From contig JAGTWJ010000017.1 in assembly GCA_020064725.1 (NCBI GenBank), positions 4,340,001 through 4,404,000 on the forward strand: a stretch of DNA of 64,000 bases, given 5' to 3'. Position 1 is the stretch's first letter. Each line of letters starts with the position of its first letter. The DNA comes from Drechslerella dactyloides. Its lineage: Eukaryota > Ascomycota > Orbiliomycetes > Orbiliales > Orbiliaceae. Under the pieces are notes generated by a model. It saw nothing but the letters and a program-made list of their open reading frames with translations. It did no database searches and was not told the origin of the DNA. Made by a program: the position numbers and the translations under genes. Below, in pieces: positions 1 to 11,787 of this stretch.

Positions 1-345
1 AAATTCCAGAGCCAAATAAAAAGACCGTCGAGAATAAGAAAAAGCTCGGCCTCCCTTCGAGTCTTTCCTCTCCGCAGGTTCCCGCCTCCTGAGCCCCGTC
101 GATTCCTCCCTCCATCCTCTGCCATCGCAGCCTCTGCTCCTCCAGCCTCGCGTCCGCCCAAGGTTCACGATATCACGACGCCCTCACGACCAGAATCCTT
201 GCCGAACGCCCCGTGCCGTGCCCCTATCCTCCCCGTCTGTCCAGTCCACCACTCTCTCACACGCCCGCCCTCTGCCTCCCCACACCCTCCCTGTCACAGC
301 CACGGTAGCAGCACCGGCTGAAGTAGCAGCAGAGTCGCAGCAGCC
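1..345 (+). promoter_or_regulatory. 5' leader / promoter-proximal region of the elongase gene
   Basis: Pyrimidine-rich, C-biased sequence (many CCTC, CTCC and CCCC runs) directly precedes the ATG at 346, as is common for transcribed leaders of well-expressed filamentous-fungal genes. No TATA box is visible. The window starts inside it, so the promoter is probably partly outside. ORFs here on either strand look like noise. Confidence 0.4.
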
Positions 346-1830
346 ATGTCGTCGCTTCCAATCCCGACGCTCGACCGGCCCTTCGGGATCCATCTGTGGC
401 CGATCTTCTCGAAGGTCTTTGAGCTGGTCGTCGGCTACCCGGCCGAGCAGTTCGATTTCGTGCACGGCAAGACGCCTGTCTCCACGTTGCCCGCCGCCTT
501 GGCCCTGATCACGGTCTACTATGCGGTCATCTTCAGCGGCAAGAACATCATGGCGGACAGGAAGGCCCTGCGCCTAAACGCCCTGTTCCAGATCCACAAC
601 GTCTTCCTGACGTTCCTGTCCGGCTCGCTGCTGGCCCTGGCGTTGGAGCAGATGATCCCCATTCTGTTCCGGAACGGGCTCTTTTACGCCATCTGCAACT
701 ATCACTCGTACACTCAGAAACTGGTCGTCATCTACTATGTGAGTAATGCCTCGCTTACCTGGCTTGTTTTCTTTCGACTTGGTGGAGTTTTGCTTTGGGC
801 GTGGATTCCGCGGGACAATGACGCTAACGTGTGGGGATCGCTTTTTTGTAGTTGAACTATCTCACGAAATACGTAAGATCCAAATACCATTCGATGGATG
901 CAGCAGACGGTGCAGTTCGTGATGGGGTGTGACTAACGTGGATGATTGTGCAGTTCGAGCTCCTTGATACCGTGTTCCTGTTCTTGAAGAAGAAGCCTTT
1001 GAGTGAGTATTTGTTCTTGCGAGGGGAGGAGTGAAAGTGGGGGAGAATGTGCTGACGGAACGGTGAAATTATCAGCTTTCTTGCACACCTACCATCACGG
1101 TGCCACGGCGTTGTTGTGCTATACGCAGCTTGTTGGAACGACCTCGGTGGTAAGTTGAGCCATCGAAACTCGAAGATGAACAAGGAAACAGTGCAGCTCG
1201 AACTAACATGCACACCAATCCAGCAATGGGTTCCCATCTGCATCAACCTGTTCGTCCACGTCGTGATGTACTGGTACTACTTCCTCTCTGCCCGCGGCAT
1301 CCGCGTCTGGTGGAAGGAGTGGATCACCCGTCTCCAGATCGCCCAATTCGTCATTGACCTTGGTAAGCGCTGAACACTCCGGTTTGCATTCATGCTCACG
1401 ATTTGTGGCTGACGGTGAATCTGGTTTTCTAGTCTTCGTCTTCTTTGCCTCGTACACCTACTTTATGAACACGTACTTCCCATGGATGCCGAATGCAGGA
1501 GAGTGCGCCGGTGAGGAGTTCGCCGCTATTGCTGGCATGGGTATTCTCTCCTCGTATCTCGTCCTCTTCATTTCCTTCTACCTGGCCACCTACAAGAAGT
1601 CCGGGAAGCGGGCTGCTCGCAAGTCTATCTCCAACGGTACCATCAGCCTCGACCCTAAGTTCTCAGATGCTGCCCTGGACAACGGCTCTCCCAAGCCGGA
1701 GAGTAAGCCGGAGACTAAGGCTGGCGAAAACGGCCTCACCACCACCTACGCAAATGGAGATGCCAACGGCGAGCTTCGTGCCCGTGCTCCAAGCCCCGGT
1801 GGCCCGGCCACTCGTTCTCGGAAGGCCTAA
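346..1830 (+). CDS. ELO family very-long-chain fatty acid elongase (ELO2/SUR4-like)
   Basis: Multi-pass ER condensing enzyme that adds two-carbon units from malonyl-CoA to acyl-CoA, feeding sphingolipid and VLCFA synthesis. I deduce six exons: 346-738, 852-872 (a 21-nt microexon), 954-1002, 1076-1149, 1224-1362 and 1433-1830, giving about 357 aa, close to yeast Elo2 (347 aa). The family histidine box HTYHH falls at residues 158-162, just after the third splice junction, and is preceded by the typical KKKPL. Hydrophobic segments flank it (for example YYAVIFSGKNIM, and FFASYTYFMNTYFPW after the box). The C-terminal tail after about residue 270 is hydrophilic, rich in Lys and Ser, and ends RSRKA, compatible with a cytosolic ER-retention tail. 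Introns show GT...AG and a GACTAAC branch point at about 931. Assignment to ELO2 rather than ELO3 is not resolved. Confidence 0.93.
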
Positions 1831-3461
1831 ACCCCTACCGCCGAAAGAGCAGCCGGGTCGTCGCGCGGTCGCTCTTTCACATCATGATCAGCTTGCATAT
1901 CAGTTATCGGATACCAATCACAGCCAGGGGCTGGACATGATACAGGCCACCACGCGGCGACCCTCCCACTTCTCTCTCCTTCCTGTCAATACTGCTTGAG
2001 CGAGCCCTTGCTTGCCTTCGTTGGCTATACTTATAATACTACTACAACCGACCTCAAGACGCGACAAAATCACTACAGCCGGAAGCTAAACACTCTCAAT
2101 GCTTGCATTTATCTCTGTTTACGCTGGATTCGCTTCCTCTACTTGTCTCCGCGAATATTATACTTGCATGTGGAGACCAGATTCCCGTTTACCACCTTTT
2201 AACTCTTTCTCTTCTCCTCTTTGCGCAACTACAAAACACAATCCTCTCGATTCCTGTATCTACTTTTTTATCCTTTTCTCTTCGTGGTACTGCTTCCTGC
2301 TTTTCCTTTTTTTTGCCCATTTTATTCTCTTTAACTCTTTATTCCCTTTTTCGCCCTTCTTTTCTTCACGAGCATGCGGATGGGGATATTCATATAATGG
2401 AATGGGCGGGTGGGAATTGCACGGGGATGGAAAGGATTGCATTTTTATTGTACGGGGCGGAACATGCAACGATGGCGGGACACATATGAACAGAAAACGT
2501 GAACGCCTGGAAATAACAATCAATGATAATGTTAATCTGTCTAAATATACCGTTGACCATCGGGTCGGTCTGTTTGCCCGGGCCGTGAAGTAGTACGGAT
2601 ATCAGTAAGCTGACTTGCGGCAGATGGTAATGCATATATGATCCGCGTCGTTGCTGCTTTCTTCTGGGGAGAAGTCGTAACGCTGGCGTCTGGTATCGGT
2701 GCTCGGAAGAACTATAGATGAAAAGTACCAGGTTAATAATAGGAGTGCGGGTGCTGTCGGTGTCGTGATGTCTGGAGTGCAGTTGGTTCTCGGCCGGGTT
2801 TCCGAGTGTGGTTTGTCAGCGCAGCCGGAGCGGAGACGAGATTGGGTTCCGAAGCGCGAATTAAGCGGCCGATGCGAGTTTCCTGGCGAGCGTGTTTCCG
2901 AGCAGGTACATGTGTTCATGCAGTTGGTTGGACGTTTGGTAATGTTGTGAAGATGAGGCTCGATGAGATTCCCAGAGATCGAATGGGTTGGTTTTTGTGA
3001 ACTGTGTTTTCAATGTCAGTGATGGTGTTCTCGCGATCGATGCCCGAGATATCAGAATTGACACCGCGAGATATCACGCCATAGATATCCAGTTGTGCGC
3101 AATGAATTAGGACCAAGATGGTCTGTACACTGTATACTATTCACCCCGGTCTGCAGCTACATTTAAGGTGCATCCGTGCCGAAGCTAATACTGAGCAGTT
3201 CATTTGTAATACAGTGGGGACAAGGCTCATGCATGCACGGCGGACGGAACTTACCAACGAAGTATAGTATCTATCATCCCGTTCAAGGACCAGCGTTAAG
3301 TTTATTTAAACCGCTTCACTCCCCGCTTCAAATCAGCCTCGTCTACTAGTACTTGATATACCGTGCCTCCCATCATTGATCTATAAGTTCACAGAATACC
3401 ACATACTCAACACTCATCGCTAATATAATAGTCCAGCCGGATACTTAGTTATTACTCCACC
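1831..3461. other. Intergenic region between elongase and GST
   Basis: No gene is supported. The first several hundred bases (T-rich, with TTTTATTC runs around 2320-2350) probably hold the 3' UTR and terminator of the elongase. The part near 3290-3450, with TTTATTTAAACC at about 3301 and a CACTCCCC stretch, is a plausible promoter for the GST. Short ORFs on both strands lack family features. Confidence 0.5.
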
Positions 3462-4334
3462 ATGTCTGCACCGTTGCCAAATATCGATATAACTCTCTAC
3501 TCGAACCCCGGCTGCCCCTACGTGCACCGCGTCTTCACCGCCCTCCACGAGCTAAATCTCCCGTTCAACCGCGTCTTCATCGACCTGGAGACACCCAGAC
3601 CGGACTGGTACTTGAAAATCAACCCGCGTGGAACCGTCCCCGCGCTTTCCTTCACGTCACCGGAATACAACGGCGGCGCCGTCACAATCGTCAATGAGAG
3701 CCTTGTAATCTTGCAGTTTCTAGCGGATCTAGTGCCCGGAAAACTGCTGCCGAGTTTCTCTGTCGGCGAGAAGACGACGGTACATGCCGCGGCGCAGAAG
3801 GCGCAAATTGCGTTTTTCATCGACGCGTGGGGGAGTAAAGTTGGGAATGGGCTGACGAAGGTCCTGCTTGCGGCGGCGGCGGATGGAGCTGGAGGGGTTG
3901 AGGCTGCCGAGGCGGCCGTCAAGGCTGTGGAGAAAGAAATCGATCCGTTGCTGGCGAGAGGGGAAGGGGAGAGCTTGTTCTTCGGGGAGGGCGGGAGCGT
4001 TTCGTTGGCCGAGGTGGGTGTTTTTCCCGTACATTGATATCGATATCGATATATCGCATTGGAAACGCAAGAGTCACGCTGACTGCTGTTGCACGCACGC
4101 TGCTAGATCGTCGCGGCTCCGTTCCTGCTCCGCACCTTCGCTTGGGCGGACGCCGGTTTCGTCACGAATAAGCTCAAGGAGCAACTGCTCGCGCTGCCGA
4201 ATTTCGGTCCCTGGGCGCGGGAGGTCGTGAAGCTCGAGACATTACTGAAGGAGTTTGATCAGGAGACGTTCGTCGAGAAGACGAAGGTTAAACTGCAGCA
4301 GTTCAAGGATGGGACGTGGAAGCCGAAGGCTTAG
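3462..4334 (+). CDS. Glutathione S-transferase, Cys-type (omega-like)
   Basis: Two exons, 3462-4013 and 4107-4334, encode about 259 aa. The N-terminal thioredoxin-fold domain (residues about 8-90) begins with SNPGCPYVHRV, placing a CPY motif with Cys18 where omega-class and Ure2/GTO-like enzymes carry the catalytic cysteine. The conserved NPRGTVPAL (cis-Pro) and a NESLVILQFL glutathione-binding segment (E-S) follow. The C-terminal half is a helical GST_C domain with an FIDAW segment. The likely role is cytosolic thiol transfer or dehydroascorbate-type reduction in stress defence rather than classical Ser/Tyr GST conjugation. The 93-bp intron contains an unusual GATATC-rich palindromic tract. 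The ATG lies in a good CACCATG context. The exact class and substrate are inferred from motif only. Confidence 0.88.
4036..4056. repeat. GATATC palindromic microrepeat in the GST intron
   Basis: The intron carries overlapping GATATC/CGATAT units (GATATCGATATCGATATATC), self-complementary over most of its length. It lies between donor and acceptor and could form a hairpin in the transcript. No function is implied. Confidence 0.5.
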
Positions 4335-5409
4335 GCGATATATATTGCTTGCAAGGCGTCATATATTGTGGTGATGTGGCTAGGTCCAGTCGCGAGGTTA
4401 AAGGCGACACGCATGCGCGTGATGGTAGGTTTATATCCTCATTTTGAAATATATCATTGCAGAGAAATATATACGTTCCCCTATAAGCCTAGTCAGAACA
4501 GAATTCTAAATATTAAACTATAGTTGACATCTATAAAATCGTGTCCAGTAGACAGCTAGCTAAGGTTGAGCAATGTATATATATTCTAATGAGATAGACG
4601 GTGCAATCGAATCTTAATTATTAGGCGGTTATCCGATAACGTAGCCTCGAGAGCTAGGTATTATTTTATATATAAAGCTACGGCGCCAAGTGAGCGTGTA
4701 CGAATTGATTAATAACCTGAAAAATCGAATCGATGATAAGAAGTGTGCATCTCTTCCTGTTTTGTTTTCTTTTAACCGCCATTGAACGCCGAATGAGAAT
4801 GGAAAAAGAGGCAAGACGCAGGAACGAACATCGCAAGGAGTGAAGAAATGTGCAGGCAGGCAGAAGGTCGACCCATAGTACAAACGGAGCGGTAAGTGCT
4901 GGAGTAACAGTCAATGTACGCAGGAAAGAATGAAAAGGCTATAGCGACTGGTAACAAAAAAGAATATTTTAAATCTCAATGCAGTTGAGTAACTCCGCAT
5001 ACGCGACTCTGTCCTCGACTGGAGTTTCATCGACATTACCTAGCGTAAACAGGCTGCGGGAAGCAGCAGGTAGACACTATGCGTCCGGGCAAGGCATTCG
5101 TTGCTGAGAATGATGCACTCGGTATGCATACTAAATCCAGGCCGAGATGAATGCATGCTAAATAGAACATCGGAGAATAGAACACACAACCTGTAACGGA
5201 AATAAAAAGAGAACCACAAAGAAAAAAAAAGATAAAAATTCCGTTCATCCAAACGTGCGTAACAAGAGTGCCAGCGATTTGATCGTAATGAAGAGAAAAA
5301 CGTTATGTAAAAGTGTACATCTCCGGTAATAAAGGGGGGAATGGAAGGAGAATGAAGGAATGCGTGCAGAAAATTTTTCAAGCCAGCGTAAATATTAATA
5401 TCTCGTGTA
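4335..5409. other. Tail-to-tail intergenic region (GST / F-box gene)
   Basis: An AT-rich convergent spacer between the plus-strand GST and the minus-strand F-box gene. It must contain both 3' UTRs and terminators (AT-rich tracts around 4440-4680 and 5200-5240). Hydrophobic ORFs on the minus strand here have no recognisable family features and no good start context. No gene is called. Confidence 0.5.
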
Positions 5410-7122
5410 CTACCTCCAGAGATCCATTCTGCTCTTCCGGCTCTCCCGTCGCTCCCGCCACGACAGCCGCTTCTCGTCCGCCGGGTTTGGGAGCCCCAGG
5501 AACCGTGGCGACTGTGGGCCCCCACCACCACCCGCAGCCGCAAGCAACGCGCTAAACTCGTCCAGCTCTTCGCCGGCCGCCTGATCATTCAGTTTGAATG
5601 TCGACCAGACAAGACCATTCCACGCCTTGGCATGAATCGTCAACTGTTCAAGGTGCCGCAGGATTTCAAAGTCGCGACCGTGCGTCTGCATCGTCTCTGT
5701 GAACCGGCGCAGCATCTTGCCGAACGTCTCGTCGCGCACGTGAAGCGTCGTGAGGCGTGGCAGACCCCCGAGGCGCAAGCTGCCGCACAGGTACTCGTAG
5801 TAGCTGGTCGCGGGGCTCGCGAGAGTTTTGGACTGCTGCGCTGGGCGGATCTCGTAGGAGAGCTCGCGCAATGTGTCGGATTGCAGCGGCGGATGCGGCG
5901 GCTGCTCGTACGTTGGGAACATGCGGGTTACCGGCGCGATGATGCGGAGCGAGCGGATGTGCGGCAAGCGTTGGAGGATTTGGTAGATGAGGTGGGGTGG
6001 GAAGTCGATTTCCTTGAGCGTGAGGTGCTCGAGTTTTTGCTGGACGGCGGGGATGGAGAGATAGTCCATGATGGATTGGTAGGTGATTTTATCGCATTTG
6101 GAGATTGACAGCGTGTTTAGCGGGGGCAGCAGCGGACGTTTGCCGGAGAGGAAGCGGCCGGTGACCCATGGCAGCTCCTGGATGCCGACGGAGTGAACGC
6201 GGGGGAGGTTAGCAAGAAGACCTGCAATTTGGTCTTCTTCAACGTTGAGTTTCCAGAGCTCGATGAACTCGAGATTGACCCAGGGCTTATCGACGTTGAG
6301 GCTGAGGAAGCTGCCTTCGGAGCCTTCCGTCCAGCGCATGCGGCGCAGGTCCGGGCATTTCTGGTACATGATCGCCTTCAGCGCCTGGCAGGAGGGATCG
6401 TCCTTGTAAAACCCGTCCGGGAGGTCCATCCAACGTAAGTTGGAGAGGGGCACGTTGACCAGCTGCGTGAGGACGTTCTTGCAGGACTCGCGTGTCATGT
6501 ACTGCAATCGAATGAAGAACGTGTAGTTAGCAAGCTCGTCGTTCATGCGGAACGTGCGGATGAGGAGGTCCATGCGCTCGGCGGCCGTGTCGATTGTGTC
6601 TGGGTCCGTGTAGATGACTCGCGAACGGCGCTTCCGCAGCTCGTCGAGTTGCTCTTCGCGCCCGCAGTAGTGTACCCGTTCCAGTTGGATGTTCTTGTAG
6701 AGAAGCATCTGTGCGACACGGGACCATTTCAGGCAGACGAGCGATAGGTGGGCCAGGTCGCGCGTGTCGCAGAGCACGCATCCGTTCACGTAGTGCAGTA
6801 TTTCTTCATCTGAATACAGCGACTCGTTCGCGACGTGGGGCGCCACGAATGAGAATATTTTGGCAAGTATCTCGTTCGGCAGCCTGGCTGCTGAGGACAA
6901 CCGTCGCTGGCGATTAAATGCGGGCATCGGCGGCGCGTCATAGTGGTGGCTCTGTTGGCTGTTTTTGTAGGCGTGTCTGAAGTCTGGCGTGCTGTGGTTC
7001 GCGTAGACACCCAGCTTTTTGCCAGGCCGAACTGGTTTGTCGAAGTATTGGTCGTCAGCAGAGACGGTCGTCTTCGCCTTGGATGACGACTTGCTGCTGA
7101 AAAGCTTCATAAACTTCTTCAT
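5410..7122 (-). CDS. F-box / leucine-rich-repeat-like protein
   Basis: Single exon, 570 aa, ATG at 7122. A short basic Ser/Lys-rich N-terminus (MKKFMKLFSSKSSSK) precedes an F-box-like segment at about residues 75-135: RLPNEILAKIFSFVAP, an insert, then DLAHLSLVCLKWSRVAQMLLY. The following LYKNIQLERVHYC is typical of fungal F-box proteins. The remaining 400 residues hold irregular leucine-rich repeats with spaced L..L.W.L/I patterns (NLRWMDLPDG, LEFIELWKLNV, LEHLTLKEIDFPP, IRSLRIIAP), which would form a solenoid substrate-recognition surface. By family the role is a substrate adaptor of an SCF (Skp1-Cul1-F-box) ubiquitin ligase. The C-terminus has a short poly-Gly stretch and a basic RRESRKSRMDLWR end. 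The substrate is unknown. The 80-residue ORFs on the plus strand here are shadows. Confidence 0.85.
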   Translation of the reverse strand: MKKFMKLFSSKSSSKAKTTVSADDQYFDKPVRPGKKLGVYANHSTPDFRHAYKNSQQSHHYDAPPMPAFNRQRRLSSAARLPNEILAKIFSFVAPHVANESLYSDEEILHYVNGCVLCDTRDLAHLSLVCLKWSRVAQMLLYKNIQLERVHYCGREEQLDELRKRRSRVIYTDPDTIDTAAERMDLLIRTFRMNDELANYTFFIRLQYMTRESCKNVLTQLVNVPLSNLRWMDLPDGFYKDDPSCQALKAIMYQKCPDLRRMRWTEGSEGSFLSLNVDKPWVNLEFIELWKLNVEEDQIAGLLANLPRVHSVGIQELPWVTGRFLSGKRPLLPPLNTLSISKCDKITYQSIMDYLSIPAVQQKLEHLTLKEIDFPPHLIYQILQRLPHIRSLRIIAPVTRMFPTYEQPPHPPLQSDTLRELSYEIRPAQQSKTLASPATSYYEYLCGSLRLGGLPRLTTLHVRDETFGKMLRRFTETMQTHGRDFEILRHLEQLTIHAKAWNGLVWSTFKLNDQAAGEELDEFSALLAAAGGGGGPQSPRFLGLPNPADEKRLSWRERRESRKSRMDLWR

Positions 7123-10100
7123 GGTGAAGAAGTGACCGTATCGGACCGTTCGGTGGCGGATAAGGAGAGGACAGGGGTAAGCGGATAAGGCCGGCGATAG
7201 AGATGGCGGGAGGTGGCGAGAAGGAGGGAGGAAACTGCAAAGTCGATGTGGGATCCCAGCGATGTAAATAGCGTTCGTATGTAACGTATGGGTCGTCTGG
7301 CGCAGCTTAGAAGGATATAAAAAAAGTATTCAGGCGCCTCTCGACGTCAATGCGCATGCGACGCCGTTTGAGTTACTTCGCCCTCGACGTCCCTGCAACC
7401 CAACCCAAACAATTCAACTTGAAGCCTCGACTATTATGAAAAAAAAAAAAAAAAAAAAAAAGGAAGAAGAGATTAGAGACGGCGCACGAGCTGATCGCTA
7501 TCGGCCTCGTATGGATAAGGAAACGCTGCGCAGTGATATCTAAGTTTTGAAGGACGTTTGTCGGGTTGCGCGATGAGTTCGCCTGTCACAGCTGCTCTCA
7601 CCGATGCCGTGGTATGCAGGAGCTGGATGCAATGCAATGCAACAAACGCGAGTTTTTCGCTGGCCGTCCCGCACTCAGTTCCACTGATGTGTCAGATTGC
7701 GTCCAGTCGTCAAATCCGTGTATCGTCCCGCTAGAAGTGGCTTTGGATTCGAAGGGTGACCGGGAGTTCCAGCAGCCAGGGGCAAAAGCTGACTATCGAC
7801 GTGTTCGCTGGCCGAATTCAGCTTATCAAGGCAGATGCTGTCCCGCGACGGAGTAGTTCAGGCCGTTTGTTTGTTGGTAAGACCCCGAGACTAGGGCAAT
7901 GCCGTATTCCGATGTCCGCACAGGGCGAGAGACTAATCCAGTTCCTGACGGGTTTAATTTCGCCCCTGCTGATGGGGATTCCAGTACGCTCGGTGGTGTC
8001 GAATTCGTAGCTGCCCGCGCAACTTGAAGAAAGCCGGAAAAATCGCCTGGAGATTTCCTCAGTCTTTACGATCGCTATGATATATATATGAAAGGTCGGT
8101 GCTTGGTCGCTACCGTCGGGCGCTCGAATGTCGACGGATGGAAGGCTCTATTGTTGCAACTGTTTGTGTCCTGCACAAGAAGAGTTCTGCTCGGTCAGAG
8201 AATGTCTGAAACGCTGGGCATTTCTGGAGCTGACGATGGATTGGTGGTTTCCCTGTGCGCCTCCTGACGAATGACACTAGGTCCCTGCAACAGGAATGTC
8301 GGTTGGATTGCGACAGGACACCCAGTCAACCAACCGACGTGCAGGCGGGTTGGCAGCTGGGCACGAGAAGAGGGGTGGATGGGGGCAGAAGAGCAAGGCC
8401 GCGGGATACGTACAGAATACTGATATGCAGACAAGCAATGCAATGCAGCGGGGCTGGTATATGGTTACTGGAGGTGAAGCATGCATGCACAGCAAGCTCG
8501 AATTGCCAGGAGAAGCACTGATAGTAGCAGCAGAGATGGGACAATCGACAAAGAGCGGAGAAGATGGAAGAGCTGGGATGAAGACAGGAGGAAGCGAAAG
8601 CCAAGTTACAGCAGCAGGCTTGAGTGGATGTTTTAAGCTTGAGCAATTGGCAATCAACAGACGGGAACAAGGTCGCACCAGCGGGCGGCCTGTAGCGGCT
8701 GCCAGGTATTATTTATATATAGCAGAGCTGCAGCGGTAGGTCGCTTGTAAACCCAGGCCAGGGCGCAGACGTCGAGCTGCAGGCACAATTGGCGGCGGAT
8801 CGAGGGAGGTTGAAACGGGCCCAGCTTTGCGACTTGCCTGACCCGGCGGGCGAGAAAGACGATTCGCGATCGAAGGAGGGTGTCTCCACGCCGCGTTTAT
8901 CGAGCTAGACCCGAAGAAAGCAGTGCGGAGTCGAAACGAGAGCAGGTTTTGTTTCAGGACTGCTCCTCGACGGTATACCAAGTGGCATACTGGCCGACTA
9001 GCGGAGTGGTGGTTAGAGCAGCTTGAAGCTTATATACCGCAGAGCGCTGGGAATCCGCATTAGTCACCAGCCCCGTCTAGACGTTCGCAGGCTGGTGGAG
9101 GACCCTGAAAGCTCGTTCTTGGCCTGACTGGCGGGGATCTTGTCGCTATTGGTCACTGGGCCAGATGGCAGTTCGTCTACCCACGGACGGGGTACGTTAG
9201 CATGCCCCGGATTCGACGGAGGGATCTAAGCTCGAGAGCGAGCCTTGCGGGCTGGTTGGTTGGCTGGGCGCTGTTTGATTTGACATGCAAGCCGTCAAGC
9301 CAGCAAATACGGCGGGCATGTAAGCTTTCCTTTCAGGCAGAACACGTTTAAACGCCTCTGGCCGGGGCGACCGCAGGCTTGCAGTTCTGTCGGCGCGCGG
9401 TTTTAATTATCCAGCGGGCTGGAGGCCGAGGGAGATGGGTGCAATTTGGGTTAGCACGGCACGGTCACCAGCTATGTCGCTTCCAGCTCAACCAGCTGCA
9501 ACGGGAAGATTGGCGATTACGTACGACAGAGATGGAGCATGCGGTCTGCGATATTAATTACTGCTGGCGGAGAGTCTATATTTGTACGTCCTGCGCGTAA
9601 CGTACGACGGAGGAGGAGGTTGCGATATTGTCGATGGAAGCGCAACATGAGGTATCGCACAGTGCAGCTTGGAGTAGTAAGTAGCAGTATGCAATTAGGT
9701 AATTACTGCAGTGCTTCGAGCTTCGTATACGCTGCACCCAGCTAGCTGCCAGCTGGTGGAATCTCATCGCATGAATACATCCAGATCCACTGAGCTTTAG
9801 CACGATACCAGAGATGATAGCGAAGAGATACCAGATCGATAGCGCGTGCATGTCCAGCTGCCTTCGTAGCTTAGGATCCCAGACCGGTACCGGCCAATGG
9901 CGCTTCGTCGGTCTCGTGTTTGTCAGGCAGGCAGCCAAGTCGCCTCCCGATTGGCTGGCTACGTGAGAAACACCCATGAGCTCAGCGCTGCGAGCATCTA
10001 GCGACTCGACGAGAGCATTCCTTTTCCTGCTTCGGAGAAGTCTCGTCGTCTATCTGTATTGAGCGCTGTTGTGTAAGGTTGTTTGCTCGGGTGTCTGCTT

Positions 10101-11787
10101 TCGCCGTCGTTGATCGAGTTTGGTGGCGTCTACCTCTGGACGGGCACTTTGTAATCCACTGACGAACCTCACCCTTCTTCTCCTCCTCCGTCATCGCCAT
10201 CGACATCCCGAGTCTCCACCTGTCGCCTTCGACACCTTCGTCTTGCTTTGCCCTTGTGCGGGTCGGTTCAGTTCTCGTTCTGCTTCCAGTTCTCGTTTGC
10301 TTGATCTTCCCGGCCTTGCATTTCCCTTCGCACGTTTGGTATCTGCGCTACGACCGCGACGACTCCCATTTCTTCTCTTTCGCCTTCATCTCGATCGTCT
10401 TGCTTGCCTGTTTGCTGGCGTCATCAACCGTGCGCCAGAATACAGACAGCACCGTCTCCTTCTCAGAGGTGAGCCAAATTGTCTCTAACTCCATCTTCCC
10501 TTTTCTCCTGGCTTGGTTCGCGTTCGATTCCTCCCCTAGCTCGGACTTATACACAGACACGCATCTGCCTGCAGCTGTGAGCTAGCTCCTGGAGCGGTCC
10601 TTATTGGCTGCTTCCGTAATGCCTCGTTTTTCCTTGAGATATCCTGCCTCTCCCTTGCATGCATCATCTCTGTGGTACCTCGCAAACGACATTTGACAGG
10701 CTCCCGCCTGGAGGTACAAACTTTTGCCCTTGGGATTTATATACTACACACACTGGGCACACCCACCTCACGCATTCTCAGAATTCACACCCCGATCCTT
10801 GCCCTGCCATCGATCGCGAAGTCACGCTTCTGAATTGCGGTTCCTCGCTAACTTGCCGTCCGGCGTCGTCGCTCGGCTACCTATCTCCAGCTATAGCTGC
10901 GTCTCGATACTTCCCGCCTCCTTCCCAGTCTGCCTTTATCGGCGGTGGCGTCGAGGATTCAGCCTACCTTGCTCAGCAAGTATTTAGCAACGGCCAAGTA
11001 TCTCGGACCGGATCCTTCGGTCCAGACGTCAAGAATCGCTGTCTTCGTTCGCCGTTCTTCGGTGCAGTCCTTGATCCCGGCCGGCTCGATATCGCTCGAG
11101 TTAGTCCTGCACTGGCTTTGATCTCGCGCCAGGGCGTCCGTGGCCTGACAAAAAGTGAGAGTTAGAGTGAGAGCTGTCCTGTCAGTTAACTCGTAATTCG
11201 GCCCCGGACTCCGAGCTTAACTCTCCGTGGCGGCGTCCCTTGGCACCGGAAAGGACACAAAGCGTGCGTGAAGCAGGCACCAGCTCGCTCGGCTTCAATA
11301 ACTGATACAGCTATAGTAATAATATACGTCCGTGTCTGTTATTGCTCGTTGGCAGCAGTTGATCCGCTGTGGTTCTGGACCTCGCTGTTCTATCAATAAT
11401 CCCTTATCCCTAAACTGGAACCCGAAAATTCTTCACACGATTTTTTTATATTAGCCGACCGGCACCTGCCCTAACATTCTGCAAAGGGCTCATCGTTTCC
11501 CCATCCCACGCCTCCCGTTTCACCGACGACAGGTTCCTCGATCCACTTTCTCGCTCGCTCATTCTGCTTCCGCATCATCCCCGGCTTTAGCTCTCATCAG
11601 CTAGTCGCCTCCCTTCGCATTGGAACCGAGGCTGGTCCAACTCGCAAAATTTTGTCACCCACACAACAACATCGCCGTTCCTTACGTAGCCGACTTCGAG
11701 AAAAAAATTCAAAACTCAAACAAACGACGCCCCCCGAATATCGCCCAATCGGACCCGCCAATCTCGAGGAACTCCTTTCGAACAACC
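7123..11787. other. Long gene-free region with a pyrimidine-rich leader towards the NRP1-like gene
   Basis: No coding gene is supported over 4.7 kb. The F-box promoter must lie near 7123-7450. About 7500-10000 is mixed-composition sequence rich in CAGC/GCTGG motifs, with only short ORFs of no family resemblance. About 10050-11787 becomes strongly C/T-rich (many TTCTC, CCTTCG and CTCGC words), resembling a long transcribed leader, possibly with 5'-UTR introns (candidate donor GTGAGC near 10469). This region could hold an unannotated ncRNA or an unusually long promoter. Sequence alone does not decide. Confidence 0.45.
7439..7460 (+). repeat. Poly(A) tract
   Basis: A run of about 22 adenines, preceded by TATGA and followed by GGAAGAAGAG, lies about 320 bp upstream of the F-box start. 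On the minus strand it reads as poly(dT), a nucleosome-excluding promoter element in fungi. A retroposed poly(A) tail is less likely because no mobile-element sequence or target duplication is seen beside it. Confidence 0.7.

Noticed and set aside
5632..6438. Plus-strand ORFs of 158 and 81 codons across the F-box gene
   Set aside because: Antisense shadows of the 570-aa F-box protein. Composition mirrors its codon use.
8296..8739. 147-codon plus-strand ORF in the 7-11 kb interval, with overlapping minus-strand ORFs
   Set aside because: Low-complexity Gly/Gln/Arg translation, overlapping open frames in several phases and no recognisable motif. Typical noncoding background.
8988..9065. A tRNA-like A box (TAGCGGAGTGG at about 8998) followed by TTAGAGCAG
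   Set aside because: No B box (GGTTCGANNCC) or acceptor-stem pairing follows within tRNA distance. Probably chance similarity.
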